Under the pieces are notes generated by a model, which ran no database searches, had not been told where the DNA came from, and saw nothing but the letters and a program-made list of their open reading frames with translations. Source: Alphaproteobacteria bacterium (GTDB taxonomy: Bacteria > Pseudomonadota > Alphaproteobacteria > UBA8366). Taken from it: a DNA stretch of 40,344 nt. Made by a program: the position numbers and the translations under genes. Location of the stretch: contig JAJFJD010000018.1 of the NCBI GenBank assembly GCA_021774335.1, positions 1 through 40,344 of the forward strand. Reading direction: 5' to 3'. This document shows positions 25,081 through 35,160 of the stretch, one piece after another (within the stretch, counting starts at the first letter, position 1; the number at the start of each line of letters is the position of its first letter).

Positions 25081-25361
25081 GTCATCCTGTCGACGCCGTC
25101 ATCGGTGGGACGATCTCAATCCGCGACGGGTCGATTTCTTGCGGGTTACGGGAAAAGACAGGAGAGCAGGTTTTTGACCGAAGGCCAAATCCAACGACGG
25201 AGAACCCGTATTTTGCAACCCGTGATTTGCCGGCGAACCTAGATGTGCCGACCTCCGGCTACAAATTGCGTTCCAAATTAGGTGATTCCATAGTTCGGTG
25301 ATTAAGCTGTCTTTGATTGATGGGTTTTCCGGGGAACCAAACTTCGAGGGAGTTCAGGAGA

Positions 25362-26324
25362 ATGAAGCATATGAACGTTCTAACTCGCACGACCGCCGCC
25401 GCGTTGACAGTCCTTATGCCCATGGCATTTGCGCACGCGGCCGATGGCAAGAAACCGAAACAGGTCACGATCAGCGTTGGAAACCCCGGCACGCCCTGGA
25501 GCGTGGTCGGTGCGACGATCAGCCAGATCATGGCGAAGAATGGCGTCAAGTCGAACACCGAACTTGGCGGCGGACTTTCAAACGTCGTGACCGTCTCCAA
25601 CAACCGGACGAATACCGGGTTCACCATGGCGGCCGTGCTGCCGATGGCGCGTGAAGGTAAAAAGCCGTTCCCGAAGAAGATCGGCAATATCCGGGCAATC
25701 GGATCGTTCATGACCAACGCGACGCACGTCATGGTCCGGAAGGGCGCCGGCGTTAAGAGCTACGCCGATCTGAAAGGCAAGGCCTTCGCGACACAGCCGA
25801 TCGGAAACGTCACGACGCTCGCGTTTCAGATCTTGCTGGAAGCCGCTGGCCTGTCGGAAAAGGAATTGAAGATTTCGCGCGGCGGCCAGAACTTCGGCGC
25901 CAACCAATTGAAGGACCGCAAGGTGGTGGGCTTCACCGCGACCACCGGATATCCGGCGGCGGCGTTCCTCGACGCAGCGCAAACCATCGACGTCACCTTC
26001 CTGCCGATTGACGATAAGACTCTTGCGAATGTGCAAAAGGTCAATTCGGGGTTCGTGCGACATGAACTGCCCGCCAAACTGTACCGCGGCCAAGACAAGC
26101 CGGTGCCGACGATGGCGACACAGTCCATGTTGATCACAAATACCAACGTAACGGACGACGAAGCCTACTTCATCACCAAGACGATCGTGGAAAATCTGAA
26201 CACGATCAAAAAGGTGCATGCATCCGTAAAACACGTGACGCCTGAGTTCATGGCGACGCCGCCGGCGGTCGAACTGCATCCCGGCGCAAAGCGCTACTAC
26301 ATGGAAAAGGGTTACCTGAAATAA
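25362..26324 (+). CDS. TAXI-family TRAP transporter solute-binding protein
   Basis: The 320-residue product starts MKHMNVLTRTTAAALTVLMP, with a signal peptide ending about FAHAADG, so it is periplasmic. After this it has TISVGNPGTPWSVVGATISQIM and LGGGLSNVVTVSNNRTNTG, typical of the TAXI family. An AGGAG lies just before; ATG 25362 is one base from it and ATG 25371 is ten, so either may be used. The TRAP permease follows. TRAP systems use ion gradients rather than ATP and bring in organic acids or amino acids. The flanking hyuAB pairs suggest a lactam or amino-acid-like ligand. Confidence 0.9.
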   Translation: MKHMNVLTRTTAAALTVLMPMAFAHAADGKKPKQVTISVGNPGTPWSVVGATISQIMAKNGVKSNTELGGGLSNVVTVSNNRTNTGFTMAAVLPMAREGKKPFPKKIGNIRAIGSFMTNATHVMVRKGAGVKSYADLKGKAFATQPIGNVTTLAFQILLEAAGLSEKELKISRGGQNFGANQLKDRKVVGFTATTGYPAAAFLDAAQTIDVTFLPIDDKTLANVQKVNSGFVRHELPAKLYRGQDKPVPTMATQSMLITNTNVTDDEAYFITKTIVENLNTIKKVHASVKHVTPEFMATPPAVELHPGAKRYYMEKGYLK

Positions 26325-26332
26325 GAACCCGG

Positions 26333-26363
26333 GAACGGGGCCGGCCGCACGCCGGCCCCGTTC
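26333..26363 (+). other. Strong hairpin between the binding protein and permease genes
   Basis: GAACGGGGCCGGC pairs perfectly (13 bp) with GCCGGCCCCGTTC across a five-base loop, and no T run follows. It likely protects the upstream mRNA and lowers expression of the permease relative to the binding protein. Confidence 0.7.
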
Positions 26364-26442
26364 ATTCCAGTTTGATCATGCGCGTGCAGCCTTGCCCGCG
26401 CACAGAACAAGTTCGTAGTGACTCTGCCGTTGGGGAGTGCGG

Positions 26443-28629
26443 ATGACGGGTTCGGTGCTAAATTTGGTGCAACGATTCGGCCTGAAGTGGCTGGTTGCGA
26501 TCGTCGCCTTCGCCATGTCGGCCTACCATCTGACGGTCGGCTATCTTGGCGAACCCGTCGCCGAGGTGCATCGGCCGATCCATGTCCTGTTTGCCCTCTT
26601 GATCTTGTTTTGGGCTTCCGAGCGAAGCGATGATCCGGCCAAACGCCGCGGTCAACTTACCATCGACTTGACGCTGTCCGGCGTGCTGCTTGCGTCCTGC
26701 GGCTACCTTTTCATCAACGCGGTCTATATCAGCGAACGGATGATCTACGTGACACCGCTGACGCCGGTGGAAATCGTGATGGGCGTCGCGCTGATCCTGT
26801 TGATCCTCGAAGCCGCCCGCCGGTCGGTCGGGTGGGTGCTGGTGATCGTCGGCGGCGTCTTCCTGATCTATACCCAGATCGGCCCTTATTTGTCGGGACC
26901 GTTCTGGCATAACGGATACAGCATCGAACAGACCATCGAGCACATGTATCTGACGACCTACGGCATCTGGACCACGCCGATCGCAGTCACCGCCAGTTTT
27001 GTATTCCTGTTCGTGCTGTTCGGATCACTGTTGCTTTCATCTGGCGCCGGCGATTTCTTTACCGATCTCGCGAAGGCGTTGACCGGCCGGCAGGTCGGCG
27101 GCCCGGCCAAGACCGCCGTGGTCGGCAGTGCCTTCATGGGCACGCTGTCGGGCAGTTCGGCGGCCAATGTCGTTACCACCGGTTCCTTCACGATTCCTGC
27201 CATGAAACGCGCCGGCTATCGCGGACATTTCGCCGCCGGTGTCGAGGCGTGCGCTTCCTGCGGCGGTCAGTTGACCCCACCGATCATGGGGTCTGCCGCC
27301 TTCATCATGATGGAGTTCATCGGCATCTCCTATGTCGACGTCATGCAGGTCGCAATCATTCCCGCCATGCTTTACTTCATCGCCTGTTTCGGCATGGTCG
27401 ACCTGGAGGCGCGGCGCGCCGGATTGAAGCCGCTACCGGCGGAGGACATCCCGACCGTGTGGTCCGTGCTCAAACGGCGCGGCTATCTGCTGCTCGCGAT
27501 CATCGCGCTGTTGTATTACCTGTTCGAAGGATACACGCCGTCAACGGCCGCTTTCTGGGCGATCATCTATCTCGCCAGCCTCGTAGTCATCTTCGACGAG
27601 GAAAATCGGCGGCCGTGGGTGTTCGCGCTTGTGCCGGTCCTCTCGTTCGCGTGGTATCTGGCACCGGGCTTCGACGTCATCAACGCCCTGTCTGGCGGGT
27701 TAATCACCACAGCCTTAGTTGCGCTCGGGCTCGACCACGCCATGCGCCTGCGCTTCGTAAAGATCGTCTGGAATGCCGCCGTCGAAGCGCCCAAACTAAT
27801 TGCACCCGTCACCGTGGCCTGCGCGGTCGGCGGCATCATCATCGGCGTCATTTCGCTGACCGGCCTCGGCGAGCGCATGAGCGCCATCGTTCTGGAATTC
27901 GGCGGAGGATATCTCTTCCTCACCCTGTTCCTGACCATGGTGATGGCCGTGTTCCTCGGCATGGGCATGCCCACATCGGGCGCTTATATCGTGTTGGCCA
28001 CGCTCCTCGTGCCGGCGCTCGAGGAAATGCTGGTACCGCATTACGGCGCTACCTTCGGACTGCCCGAGGGCGAGGCCAGCAAGATCGCCGTCGTTGCGTC
28101 ACATATGTTCATCATTTATTGCGCGTCAAAGTCGTCGTTGACGCCACCCGTAGCGATCGCGTCCTATGCCGCCGCCGCCGTGGCCAACACGGATCCGTGG
28201 AAGACCAGCTTGACTGCCTTCCGCATCGGCCTGCCGATTTTCATCATCCCCTACATGTTTATCTATGGACCGGAACTCCTTTGGTATCTCGGTCCGGCGC
28301 AGATCATCCTCTCGACACTGACGGCGACAATCGGCGTTCTCACCCTGTCTGTGACCTGTATCGGCTGGCTGATCGTGCCGCTGAATTTGATGGAACGCGG
28401 CATCTCGATGGTCGCCGCGCTGTTCCTCATGTTCTCGGGATGGCGGACCGACCTGATCGGCCTTGGGCTGGTTGCGCTGCTTATCGCCGTCGCTTACTGG
28501 CGGTACAAGCGCGCGCAGGCCCGGGGCGAGAACTTGCAGCACTATGCCGGCGACATGGCGAACGGTGGTGACGGGGACATCGAAGACGACGCCGCACCGG
28601 CCTTGCGCGGCGATCCGCCAGGGGATTGA
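26443..28629 (+). CDS. TRAP transporter fused permease (DctQ-DctM type)
   Basis: The 728-residue integral membrane protein has many hydrophobic helices. The N-terminal four belong to the small-subunit part. The rest is DctM-like, with GSAFMGTLSGSSAANVVTTGSFTIPAMKRAGY, GGQLTPPIMGSAAFIM and LGMGMPTSGAYIVLATLL. This fused type is usual with TAXI binding proteins. ATG 26443 follows GGGGAG by about seven bases; a GTG two codons earlier is a worse fit. It sits 118 bp after the binding protein gene and moves solute with Na+ or H+. The C-terminal tail is acidic and cytoplasmic. Confidence 0.93.
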   Translation: MTGSVLNLVQRFGLKWLVAIVAFAMSAYHLTVGYLGEPVAEVHRPIHVLFALLILFWASERSDDPAKRRGQLTIDLTLSGVLLASCGYLFINAVYISERMIYVTPLTPVEIVMGVALILLILEAARRSVGWVLVIVGGVFLIYTQIGPYLSGPFWHNGYSIEQTIEHMYLTTYGIWTTPIAVTASFVFLFVLFGSLLLSSGAGDFFTDLAKALTGRQVGGPAKTAVVGSAFMGTLSGSSAANVVTTGSFTIPAMKRAGYRGHFAAGVEACASCGGQLTPPIMGSAAFIMMEFIGISYVDVMQVAIIPAMLYFIACFGMVDLEARRAGLKPLPAEDIPTVWSVLKRRGYLLLAIIALLYYLFEGYTPSTAAFWAIIYLASLVVIFDEENRRPWVFALVPVLSFAWYLAPGFDVINALSGGLITTALVALGLDHAMRLRFVKIVWNAAVEAPKLIAPVTVACAVGGIIIGVISLTGLGERMSAIVLEFGGGYLFLTLFLTMVMAVFLGMGMPTSGAYIVLATLLVPALEEMLVPHYGATFGLPEGEASKIAVVASHMFIIYCASKSSLTPPVAIASYAAAAVANTDPWKTSLTAFRIGLPIFIIPYMFIYGPELLWYLGPAQIILSTLTATIGVLTLSVTCIGWLIVPLNLMERGISMVAALFLMFSGWRTDLIGLGLVALLIAVAYWRYKRAQARGENLQHYAGDMANGGDGDIEDDAAPALRGDPPGD

Positions 28630-28749
28630 ATACGACATGAAACGCTTTGGATGCCGACCCAGTGCATCCTCTTCCAGCGCTTCGGCGACCCCCGAATTCA
28701 ACGACACAACATCGTCCACGCGACACCAGATGACAGGAAAACTGCGTAA

Positions 28750-30834
28750 ATGAGTGGTGGCAACAGATTGGCGGTCGATATTGGTGGCACCTTCACCGAT
28801 GTCGTCGTGGAGAGCGGCAGCGAACGATTCAGCACCAAGGTGTTGACGACACCCCAAGCTCCTGAAAAAGGCGTCCTGGACGGGGTCAATCGCATCCTGT
28901 CGGAGTCCGGCATATCGCCGGACAGCTTCGAATTAGCAATCCACGGCACGACGCTCGCCACCAATGCGCTGATCGAACGCAAGGGCGCGCGCACTGCCCT
29001 GGTGACGACCGATGGCTTCCGGGACTCAGTCGAAATCGCCTACGAGCACCGGTTCGAGCAATACGACGTCTACATGGAGCGGCCGACCCCGTTGGTGCCC
29101 CGCTACCGGCGACACGTCGTCCCCGAACGGATTGCCGCGGACGGAACCGTCCTGCGCGAATTGGACGAAGACGCAGTCACTGCGCTGGTGCCCGTGTTGC
29201 AGGAACAGGACGTCGACGCCGTCGCGGTATGCCTGCTGCATAGCTATGTGAACACCGACCACGAAATTCGCGTACGCGACATCCTCACCGCTGCCCTGCC
29301 CGACGTTGCCATCACCTTGTCTTGCGAGGTTTGCCCGGAAATCCGCGAATACGAACGCACTTCGACCGCTTGCGCCAACGCCTACGTCCAGCCGATGATG
29401 GCCGGCTATCTCGACCGACTGCGCTCCGGTTTGAAGGACATTGGGGTCGCCTGCCCGCTGTTGCTGATGATGTCGAGCGGCGGCGTCACGACGGTGGAGA
29501 CCGCCATGACCTTTCCGATCCGCCTGGTCGAATCCGGGCCGGCCGGCGGCGCGATCCTGGCGCTCAACATTGCCGCCGAGAACAACATCGGAAAGGCGCT
29601 CTCCTTCGACATGGGCGGTACGACCGCGAAGATCACCTTGATCGACGACTACCGGCCGCAGCTTTCCCGCCACTTCGAAGTGGCGCGCATGTACCGCTTT
29701 CTGAAGGGCAGCGGGCTACCAATCCGCATCCCGGTGATCGACATGGTCGAGATCGGCGCCGGCGGCGGCTCGATCGCCTCGCTCGACGAATTGCAGCGCA
29801 TCACCGTCGGCCCGGAAAGCGCCGGATCGGACCCGGGCCCGGCCGCCTATGCGCGTGGCGGCGAAGAGCCGACCGTCACCGACGCCGACGTGGCGATGGG
29901 CAAGATCGACCCCGCAAAATTCGCCGGCGGCAAGGTGACGATCGATCCCGCGCGATCCAAAGAGGCCGTCGATCGGGTGGTGGGCGGCCCCCGAGATATG
30001 ACGACCGAAATCGCCGCCGCGGGCATCTCCGAGATCGTCACCGAGAACATGGCCAATGCAGCCCGCGTCCACGCCATCGAAAACGGCAAGGAAACCTCGG
30101 ACCGCACGCTGATCGCGTTCGGGGGGGCCGCGCCGCTGCATGCCGCGCGCCTCGCGGGCAAACTCGGCGTCGATCGGATCATCGTGCCGGAGGGTGCCGG
30201 CGTCGGGTCGGCCGTCGGATTCCTCCGCGCACCGATCGGCTACGAGGTCGTGCGCACGCGGTTCATGCCGCTACCGCAATTCGACACAACCTTCGTCAAC
30301 GATTTGTTCCGCGAGATGCGCACCGAGGCGGAGACCGTGGTCCGCATGGGCGCACCGGACGAGGCACTCGCCGAAGTGCGAACGGTCTTCATGCGCTATC
30401 GCGGCCAAGGCCACGAGATTGCGGTCACTCTGCCCGTACGCGAATACGGACCGAAAGACGCGGCGATCTTCGAAGCGGCATTCGACCGCGAATACCGCTC
30501 GCTTTATTCGCGCGTTATTCCCAACCTCGAAATCGAAATCCTCAGTTGGACCCTGTCACTCGCCACAGACCGACCGTTGCCGGAAGCGGTCGATCCGCCC
30601 GACGAGCAATACGACCCCAGCCCGGACGGCACGAGATCAGTACTCGATGTCGACAGTGGCGTCATGGTCGAAGCGGCGATCTTCCATCGCGATGCCCTTC
30701 GCCCGGGCGCAAGGGTCTCCTCGCCGGCCATCATCGTGGAAGACGAAACATCGACATTCGTGCCGAACGGTTTCAACGCCGCCGTGAACCAGCTCAGCCA
30801 AATCGTCATAACGCGGGAGGCGCAGCCCCGATGA
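28750..30834 (+). CDS. hyuA: Hydantoinase A/oxoprolinase-family protein (second pair)
   Basis: The 694-residue product starts GGNRLAVDIGGTFTDVVVES and has HGTTLATNALIERKGARTALVTT, ESGPAGGAILALNIAAENN, SFDMGGTTAKITLID and IGAGGGSIASLDEL. It is clearly related to the first hyuA gene on the other strand but well diverged. It follows the TRAP permease by 120 bp, with a ribosome site AGGAAAA, and its stop overlaps the next ATG (ATGA), so it is translationally coupled with hyuB. It hydrolyses ATP for lactam ring opening as part of the HyuA/HyuB complex. The ligand is unknown. Confidence 0.92.
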   Translation: MSGGNRLAVDIGGTFTDVVVESGSERFSTKVLTTPQAPEKGVLDGVNRILSESGISPDSFELAIHGTTLATNALIERKGARTALVTTDGFRDSVEIAYEHRFEQYDVYMERPTPLVPRYRRHVVPERIAADGTVLRELDEDAVTALVPVLQEQDVDAVAVCLLHSYVNTDHEIRVRDILTAALPDVAITLSCEVCPEIREYERTSTACANAYVQPMMAGYLDRLRSGLKDIGVACPLLLMMSSGGVTTVETAMTFPIRLVESGPAGGAILALNIAAENNIGKALSFDMGGTTAKITLIDDYRPQLSRHFEVARMYRFLKGSGLPIRIPVIDMVEIGAGGGSIASLDELQRITVGPESAGSDPGPAAYARGGEEPTVTDADVAMGKIDPAKFAGGKVTIDPARSKEAVDRVVGGPRDMTTEIAAAGISEIVTENMANAARVHAIENGKETSDRTLIAFGGAAPLHAARLAGKLGVDRIIVPEGAGVGSAVGFLRAPIGYEVVRTRFMPLPQFDTTFVNDLFREMRTEAETVVRMGAPDEALAEVRTVFMRYRGQGHEIAVTLPVREYGPKDAAIFEAAFDREYRSLYSRVIPNLEIEILSWTLSLATDRPLPEAVDPPDEQYDPSPDGTRSVLDVDSGVMVEAAIFHRDALRPGARVSSPAIIVEDETSTFVPNGFNAAVNQLSQIVITREAQPR

Positions 30835-32552
30835 CTGAAAATCGCTTACATGAAATCCGTCACGAGGTGATGTGGACCCGCCTGATCTCCGTCGTCGAGG
30901 AACAGGCTCAGACACTCGTGCGCACCGCGTTCAGCACCTCGACCCGCGAGGCAGGCGACGTGTCCGCCGGCGTCTTCGATTGCGACGGCAAAATGCTCGC
31001 GCAGGCGGTGACCGGTACCCCTGGCCATGTGAATTCGATGGCCCGCGCGGTAGTTCATTTCCTCAAGGTATTTCCTGCCGACAAGATGAAAGAGGGCGAC
31101 GCCTACGTCACCAACGACCCCTGGAAGGGCACCGGACATCTGCACGATCTAACGGTAGTGTCGCCCACCTTCAAGGACGGCAAGCCGGTCGCGCTGTTTG
31201 CCTGTACCAGCCATCTGGTGGATATCGGCGGCATTGGCCTCGCGCCGGACGGCAAACAGGTCTATCACGAAGGCCTGTTCATCCCGATCATGCCCCTGGC
31301 CCGCGCCGGCGAGATGGACGAATGGCTGCTGACTCTGATCCGCGCCAACGTCCGCGAACCGGTGCAGGTCGAAGGCGACATCTACGCCCTGGTCGCCTGT
31401 AACGAAACCGGCAGCCGGCGCTTGCTTGCCATGATGGAAGAATACGGTCTCGACGCGTTGGACGAGTTGGGCGTGTATATCATCGAGCAAAGCCGCATCG
31501 CGATGAACGAAGCCATCGCCAAACTGCCGAAAGGCACCTGGCACAGCAGCATGCGGATCGACGGCTACGAAGAGCCGATCGACCTGTGCGCGGCCGTCAC
31601 CATCGACGAGACGGAAATCCGGGTCGATTTCGATGGGACGTCGGGCACGTCCGACCGCGGGATCAACTGTCCCATGTGCTACACCGAAGCCTACACCGCC
31701 TTCGGCGTCCGCTGCATCGTCGCCCCGCGCGTGCCGAACAACGCCGGATCGCTCGATTCGATCAAGGTCACCGCGCCGGACAACACCATCGTCAACGCGC
31801 CGCATCCCTGCGCCGTCGTCGCCCGCTCGACAATCGGCCACATGCTGCCCGACGTGGTGTTCGGTGCGATCCATCAGGCGATGCCCGAACGCGTGCCGGC
31901 GGAAGGCACCTCGAACCTTTGGAACCTCAAACTTGGCGCCGGACACGGCATCACCAGCAGCGGCGGCGACGGATCGACTGCCTTCATGGTCACCAGTTTC
32001 CACAGCGGCGGCGCAGGGGCGCGGCCCAGGCAGGACGGCCTGTCCGCCACGCCCTTCCCCAGCGGCGTGCGTAACGTGCCGGTTGAGATCACCGAGGCAA
32101 TTACCCCGATCGTGATCTGGCGCAAGGATTACCGGACCGATTCAGGCGGTGCGGGCGCCCAACGCGGCGGCCTCGGCCAGACCATGGAACTGACGAACCG
32201 CGAAGACGCCCCCTTCGGTATCTTCGCCAGCTTCGAACGCGTGGTCTTCCCGGCGCGCGGCCGCGACGGCGGTTCCTCCGGTGAAAAAGGCCGACTGCGG
32301 CTCGATTCCGGCGCGGAACTCCGGAACAAGGGTTTTCAGGTCGTACCCGCCTTGGACCGGTTGATCGTCGAGATGCCGGGTGGCGGCGGATACGGCGACC
32401 CGATGACGCGTAATGCCGCACAAGTCGCCGACGACGTCAGGAACGGTCTTGTCACCGCCGAGGCCGCAGAACGAGATTATGGCGTCGTGACCACGTCCGA
32501 CGGGGGCCTCGACGCCGCAGCGACAGAGACCCTGCGCACACAATCACGCTGA
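30831..32552 (+). CDS. hyuB: Hydantoinase B/oxoprolinase-family protein (second pair)
   Basis: ATG 30831 overlaps the stop of hyuA. The 573-residue product begins LHEIRHEVMWTRLISVVEEQA and has KEGDAYVTNDPWKGTGHLHD, CTSHLVDIGGIG, YRTDSGGAGAQRGGLGQ and VEMPGGGGYGDPM. These are typical HyuB signatures. A much longer open frame extends upstream to 29322, but it is an alternate frame of hyuA and not part of this protein. It is expected to work with the hyuA before it. The gap to the aldolase gene is 23 bp. Confidence 0.92.
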   Translation: MTENRLHEIRHEVMWTRLISVVEEQAQTLVRTAFSTSTREAGDVSAGVFDCDGKMLAQAVTGTPGHVNSMARAVVHFLKVFPADKMKEGDAYVTNDPWKGTGHLHDLTVVSPTFKDGKPVALFACTSHLVDIGGIGLAPDGKQVYHEGLFIPIMPLARAGEMDEWLLTLIRANVREPVQVEGDIYALVACNETGSRRLLAMMEEYGLDALDELGVYIIEQSRIAMNEAIAKLPKGTWHSSMRIDGYEEPIDLCAAVTIDETEIRVDFDGTSGTSDRGINCPMCYTEAYTAFGVRCIVAPRVPNNAGSLDSIKVTAPDNTIVNAPHPCAVVARSTIGHMLPDVVFGAIHQAMPERVPAEGTSNLWNLKLGAGHGITSSGGDGSTAFMVTSFHSGGAGARPRQDGLSATPFPSGVRNVPVEITEAITPIVIWRKDYRTDSGGAGAQRGGLGQTMELTNREDAPFGIFASFERVVFPARGRDGGSSGEKGRLRLDSGAELRNKGFQVVPALDRLIVEMPGGGGYGDPMTRNAAQVADDVRNGLVTAEAAERDYGVVTTSDGGLDAAATETLRTQSR

Positions 32553-32575
32553 CACATTCTGATCAGGAGAAAAAC

Positions 32576-33364
32576 ATGATCAAATCCAACCCGGTTCGCA
32601 AAATCCTGCAGGATGGCAAACCCACAATCGGCACCTGGGTGACGCTTTGCCCGCATCCGCGCATCATCTCCCTATACGCCGCCTGCGGATTCGACTTCGT
32701 CATCATCGAAATGGAACACACGGATTTCGGTCTCGATACCGTGGGGCCGCTCCTACTGACGGCACGAGAAGCGGGGCTGACGCCTTTCGTCCGCCCGCCG
32801 GGGACCCGCGATCCACATGACCTGACGCGCTTGCTCGACTCCGGCGCGCAGGGTCTGGTGCTGCCATCGATCGATACCGTGGAGCAAATCCAGACGATCC
32901 TGGCGGCGACCAAGTTCCATCCCATGGGGCACCGCCCGCTCAACCTGCGCGGCCCGCATACGGACTACATATCCGGCGACACGGATATGATGACCAAGCA
33001 TCTGAATGCGCACACGCTATCGGTGGTAATGATCGAAAGCCAGACCGGCGTCGCCAACTTGGGCGACATCTGCGCGGTCGACGGCGTCGATGCGATCATG
33101 ATCGGCCCGGATGATCTGTCGCAGGATATGGGTATCCCCGGGGAGCTTGAGCATCCGGACCTACTCGCCGTGATCGACCAGATTTTCGAGACCTGCAAAG
33201 CGGCAGACACGCCCTGCGGCTTGACCAGTCATACTGTGGAGAAAGCGACCCATTGGCTCGGCAAGGGTGCGCAATGGCTGCCCTACTCCAACGACGCGGC
33301 CATGGTGTTCAATGCGGCCAATGCGGCGCTGCCGGCGTTAAAGAAAGCGGCGGGACGCGAATAG
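32576..33364 (+). CDS. HpcH/HpaI-family class II aldolase
   Basis: The 262-residue product has WVTLCPHPRIISLYAACGFDFVIIEMEHTDFGLD, PFVRPPGTRDPHDLTRLLDSGAQGLVLPSIDTVEQ, VVMIESQTGVANL with the metal-binding Glu, and IMIGPDDLSQDMG with the metal-binding Asp. This family cleaves 4-hydroxy-2-oxo acids to pyruvate and an aldehyde. The ribosome site CAGGAGAAAAAC precedes the ATG. It follows hyuB closely and is likely in the same operon, so it may act on the acid released after ring opening. The substrate is unknown. Confidence 0.88.
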   Translation: MIKSNPVRKILQDGKPTIGTWVTLCPHPRIISLYAACGFDFVIIEMEHTDFGLDTVGPLLLTAREAGLTPFVRPPGTRDPHDLTRLLDSGAQGLVLPSIDTVEQIQTILAATKFHPMGHRPLNLRGPHTDYISGDTDMMTKHLNAHTLSVVMIESQTGVANLGDICAVDGVDAIMIGPDDLSQDMGIPGELEHPDLLAVIDQIFETCKAADTPCGLTSHTVEKATHWLGKGAQWLPYSNDAAMVFNAANAALPALKKAAGRE

Positions 33365-33546
33365 GTCTACTCTTAGAAGGTTCCCTCAAAGTTGACACCA
33401 AACCCGTAATAGGGAAGCATTTTTCCTAGAACTTGCGATACGAGATTTCTACTGAGGGTGTGAGGCCGACTTCCTACTGGCGATAACGCGGCGAAAGACC
33501 GATGACCCCTTCGCACCCAAGCTAAACAATATTTCGGGAGCGAAAC

Positions 33547-35139
33547 ATGAAATGGACTGACTCGCATTACAGCGCGCGGAAACCGCTCCGCGTGACCCAT
33601 TGGCCGATCTACGCCGCGGCGGCGGTTGCGGTGATGGGCATGGGTGCCTTCGCCAGCACGGCAACGGCACAAAGTAAGATCGTCACCGTCGTCCTATCCG
33701 AAGAACCCGAAGGGCTCGACGGCTGCAACTCCAACCGGTCGACCGTCGGCCGTGTCGTGAAGCAGAACATTGTCGAGACGCTGACCGAGATCGATCCGAA
33801 GGACGGGCAGATCACGCCGCGCCTTGCAACCTCTTGGAAAAAGGTGAACGACAAGACTTGGCAGTTCGAACTGCGCAAGGACGTAAAATTCCACGACGGC
33901 GCCGATTTCAATGCCGCGACGGCAGCGGCGGCGATCAAACGGACGATGAACACGGCCGGCAAGGGCGGCGCCCGCGGCACGGGTGGCCTCGATTGCGAAA
34001 CCCGCACCAAGTCGTTCGGCGACCTTAAGATCGTCGGCAAGGCGGTGGGCTCGCACACGTTGGAAATTTCGGCGAACAAGCCGGTGCCGATCCTCCCGAC
34101 CCGCATGGGCGTGGTCTCATTGTCCTCACCGAACACGCCGACAGACAAGCTTGTGTTGAACCCGGTCGGAACCGGCCCGTATGTCTTCGACAAGTGGGTC
34201 GCCGGTCAGGAGATCACCGTCAAGCGTAACGACAAATATTGGGGTAAGAAGCCCGTCGTCGAGGGTGCACGCTATATCTGGCGCTCGGAATCGACGGTTC
34301 GCGCAGCCATGGTCAAGGTTGGCGAAGCGGACATCGCGCCGAATATCGCGGTGCAGGACGCGACCGAACCGAAAATGGATTCCAGCTACCCGAACTCGGA
34401 AACGACACGCCTACGGATCGACGTGACCCGCGCGCCGCTCAACGACCGGCGGGTTCGCCTCGCGCTTCGCTATGCAATCGACCGCGAAGCGTTGCGCGGA
34501 TCGGTGCTGTCGAAGGATGTGCTGCACGCGACGCAGATCGTCGTGCCAAGCATCAACGGCCACAATCCGAAACTAAAGGTCACCCCCTACGATCCCGCGA
34601 AGGCCAAGGCGTTGTTCGCCGAGGCGAAGGCCGCAGGCGTGCCGGTCGACAAGGAGATCGAAATCGTCGGCCGCATCAACATCTATCCCAACGGGACCGA
34701 AACCATGGAAGCGATGATGGCGATGCTGCAGGCCGTTGGCTTCAAGGTGAAGCTGCGGATGCTCGAAGTTGGGGAATGGTTGGACATCCTGACCAAGCCG
34801 TATGCCGAGGACCGCAAGCCAGTATTGCTGCAGGCCCAGCATGACAACAACAATGGCGACGCCGTCTTCTCGGTGTTTAACAAATACGCCTGCAAGGGCG
34901 CGCAAGGCACGACCTGCGATCCGAAGCTCGACGCGTTGATCGATAAAGCATCGACACTGTCGGGCGACGAGCGCCGCAAGGCATGGCAGGAGGTGTTCCG
35001 CATCATCAACGAGGACATGGTCGCGGACGTCTGGATGTATCATATGGTCGGCTATTCGCGGGTGGGCAATCGCATCAACTTCACCCCGAGCATCTCGACC
35101 AACAGCGAACTCCATCTTGAAGGCATAACCTTCAAGTAG
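33547..35139 (+). CDS. ABC transporter peptide/nickel-type substrate-binding protein
   Basis: The 530-residue product has a long N-terminal signal (WPIYAAAAVAVMGMGAFAS, then TATAQ), so it is periplasmic. It has a family 5 extracellular domain: LATSWKKVNDKTWQFELRKDVKFHDG, VGTGPYVFDKW and LALRYAIDREAL. It captures peptides, opines or related compounds for the permeases that follow. The ribosome site GGGAGCG precedes ATG 33547. A hairpin follows the gene. The region 33365-33546 holds the promoter but nothing else that I can name. Confidence 0.92.
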   Translation: MKWTDSHYSARKPLRVTHWPIYAAAAVAVMGMGAFASTATAQSKIVTVVLSEEPEGLDGCNSNRSTVGRVVKQNIVETLTEIDPKDGQITPRLATSWKKVNDKTWQFELRKDVKFHDGADFNAATAAAAIKRTMNTAGKGGARGTGGLDCETRTKSFGDLKIVGKAVGSHTLEISANKPVPILPTRMGVVSLSSPNTPTDKLVLNPVGTGPYVFDKWVAGQEITVKRNDKYWGKKPVVEGARYIWRSESTVRAAMVKVGEADIAPNIAVQDATEPKMDSSYPNSETTRLRIDVTRAPLNDRRVRLALRYAIDREALRGSVLSKDVLHATQIVVPSINGHNPKLKVTPYDPAKAKALFAEAKAAGVPVDKEIEIVGRINIYPNGTETMEAMMAMLQAVGFKVKLRMLEVGEWLDILTKPYAEDRKPVLLQAQHDNNNGDAVFSVFNKYACKGAQGTTCDPKLDALIDKASTLSGDERRKAWQEVFRIINEDMVADVWMYHMVGYSRVGNRINFTPSISTNSELHLEGITFK

Positions 35140-35160
35140 GGCGTTAAGCCCGACCCAATT

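Noticed and set aside
29322..30830. 1.5-kb open frame upstream of and in frame with the second hyuB gene
   Set aside because: It is an alternate frame of hyuA, kept open by high GC content. The hyuB family N-terminus begins at 30831.
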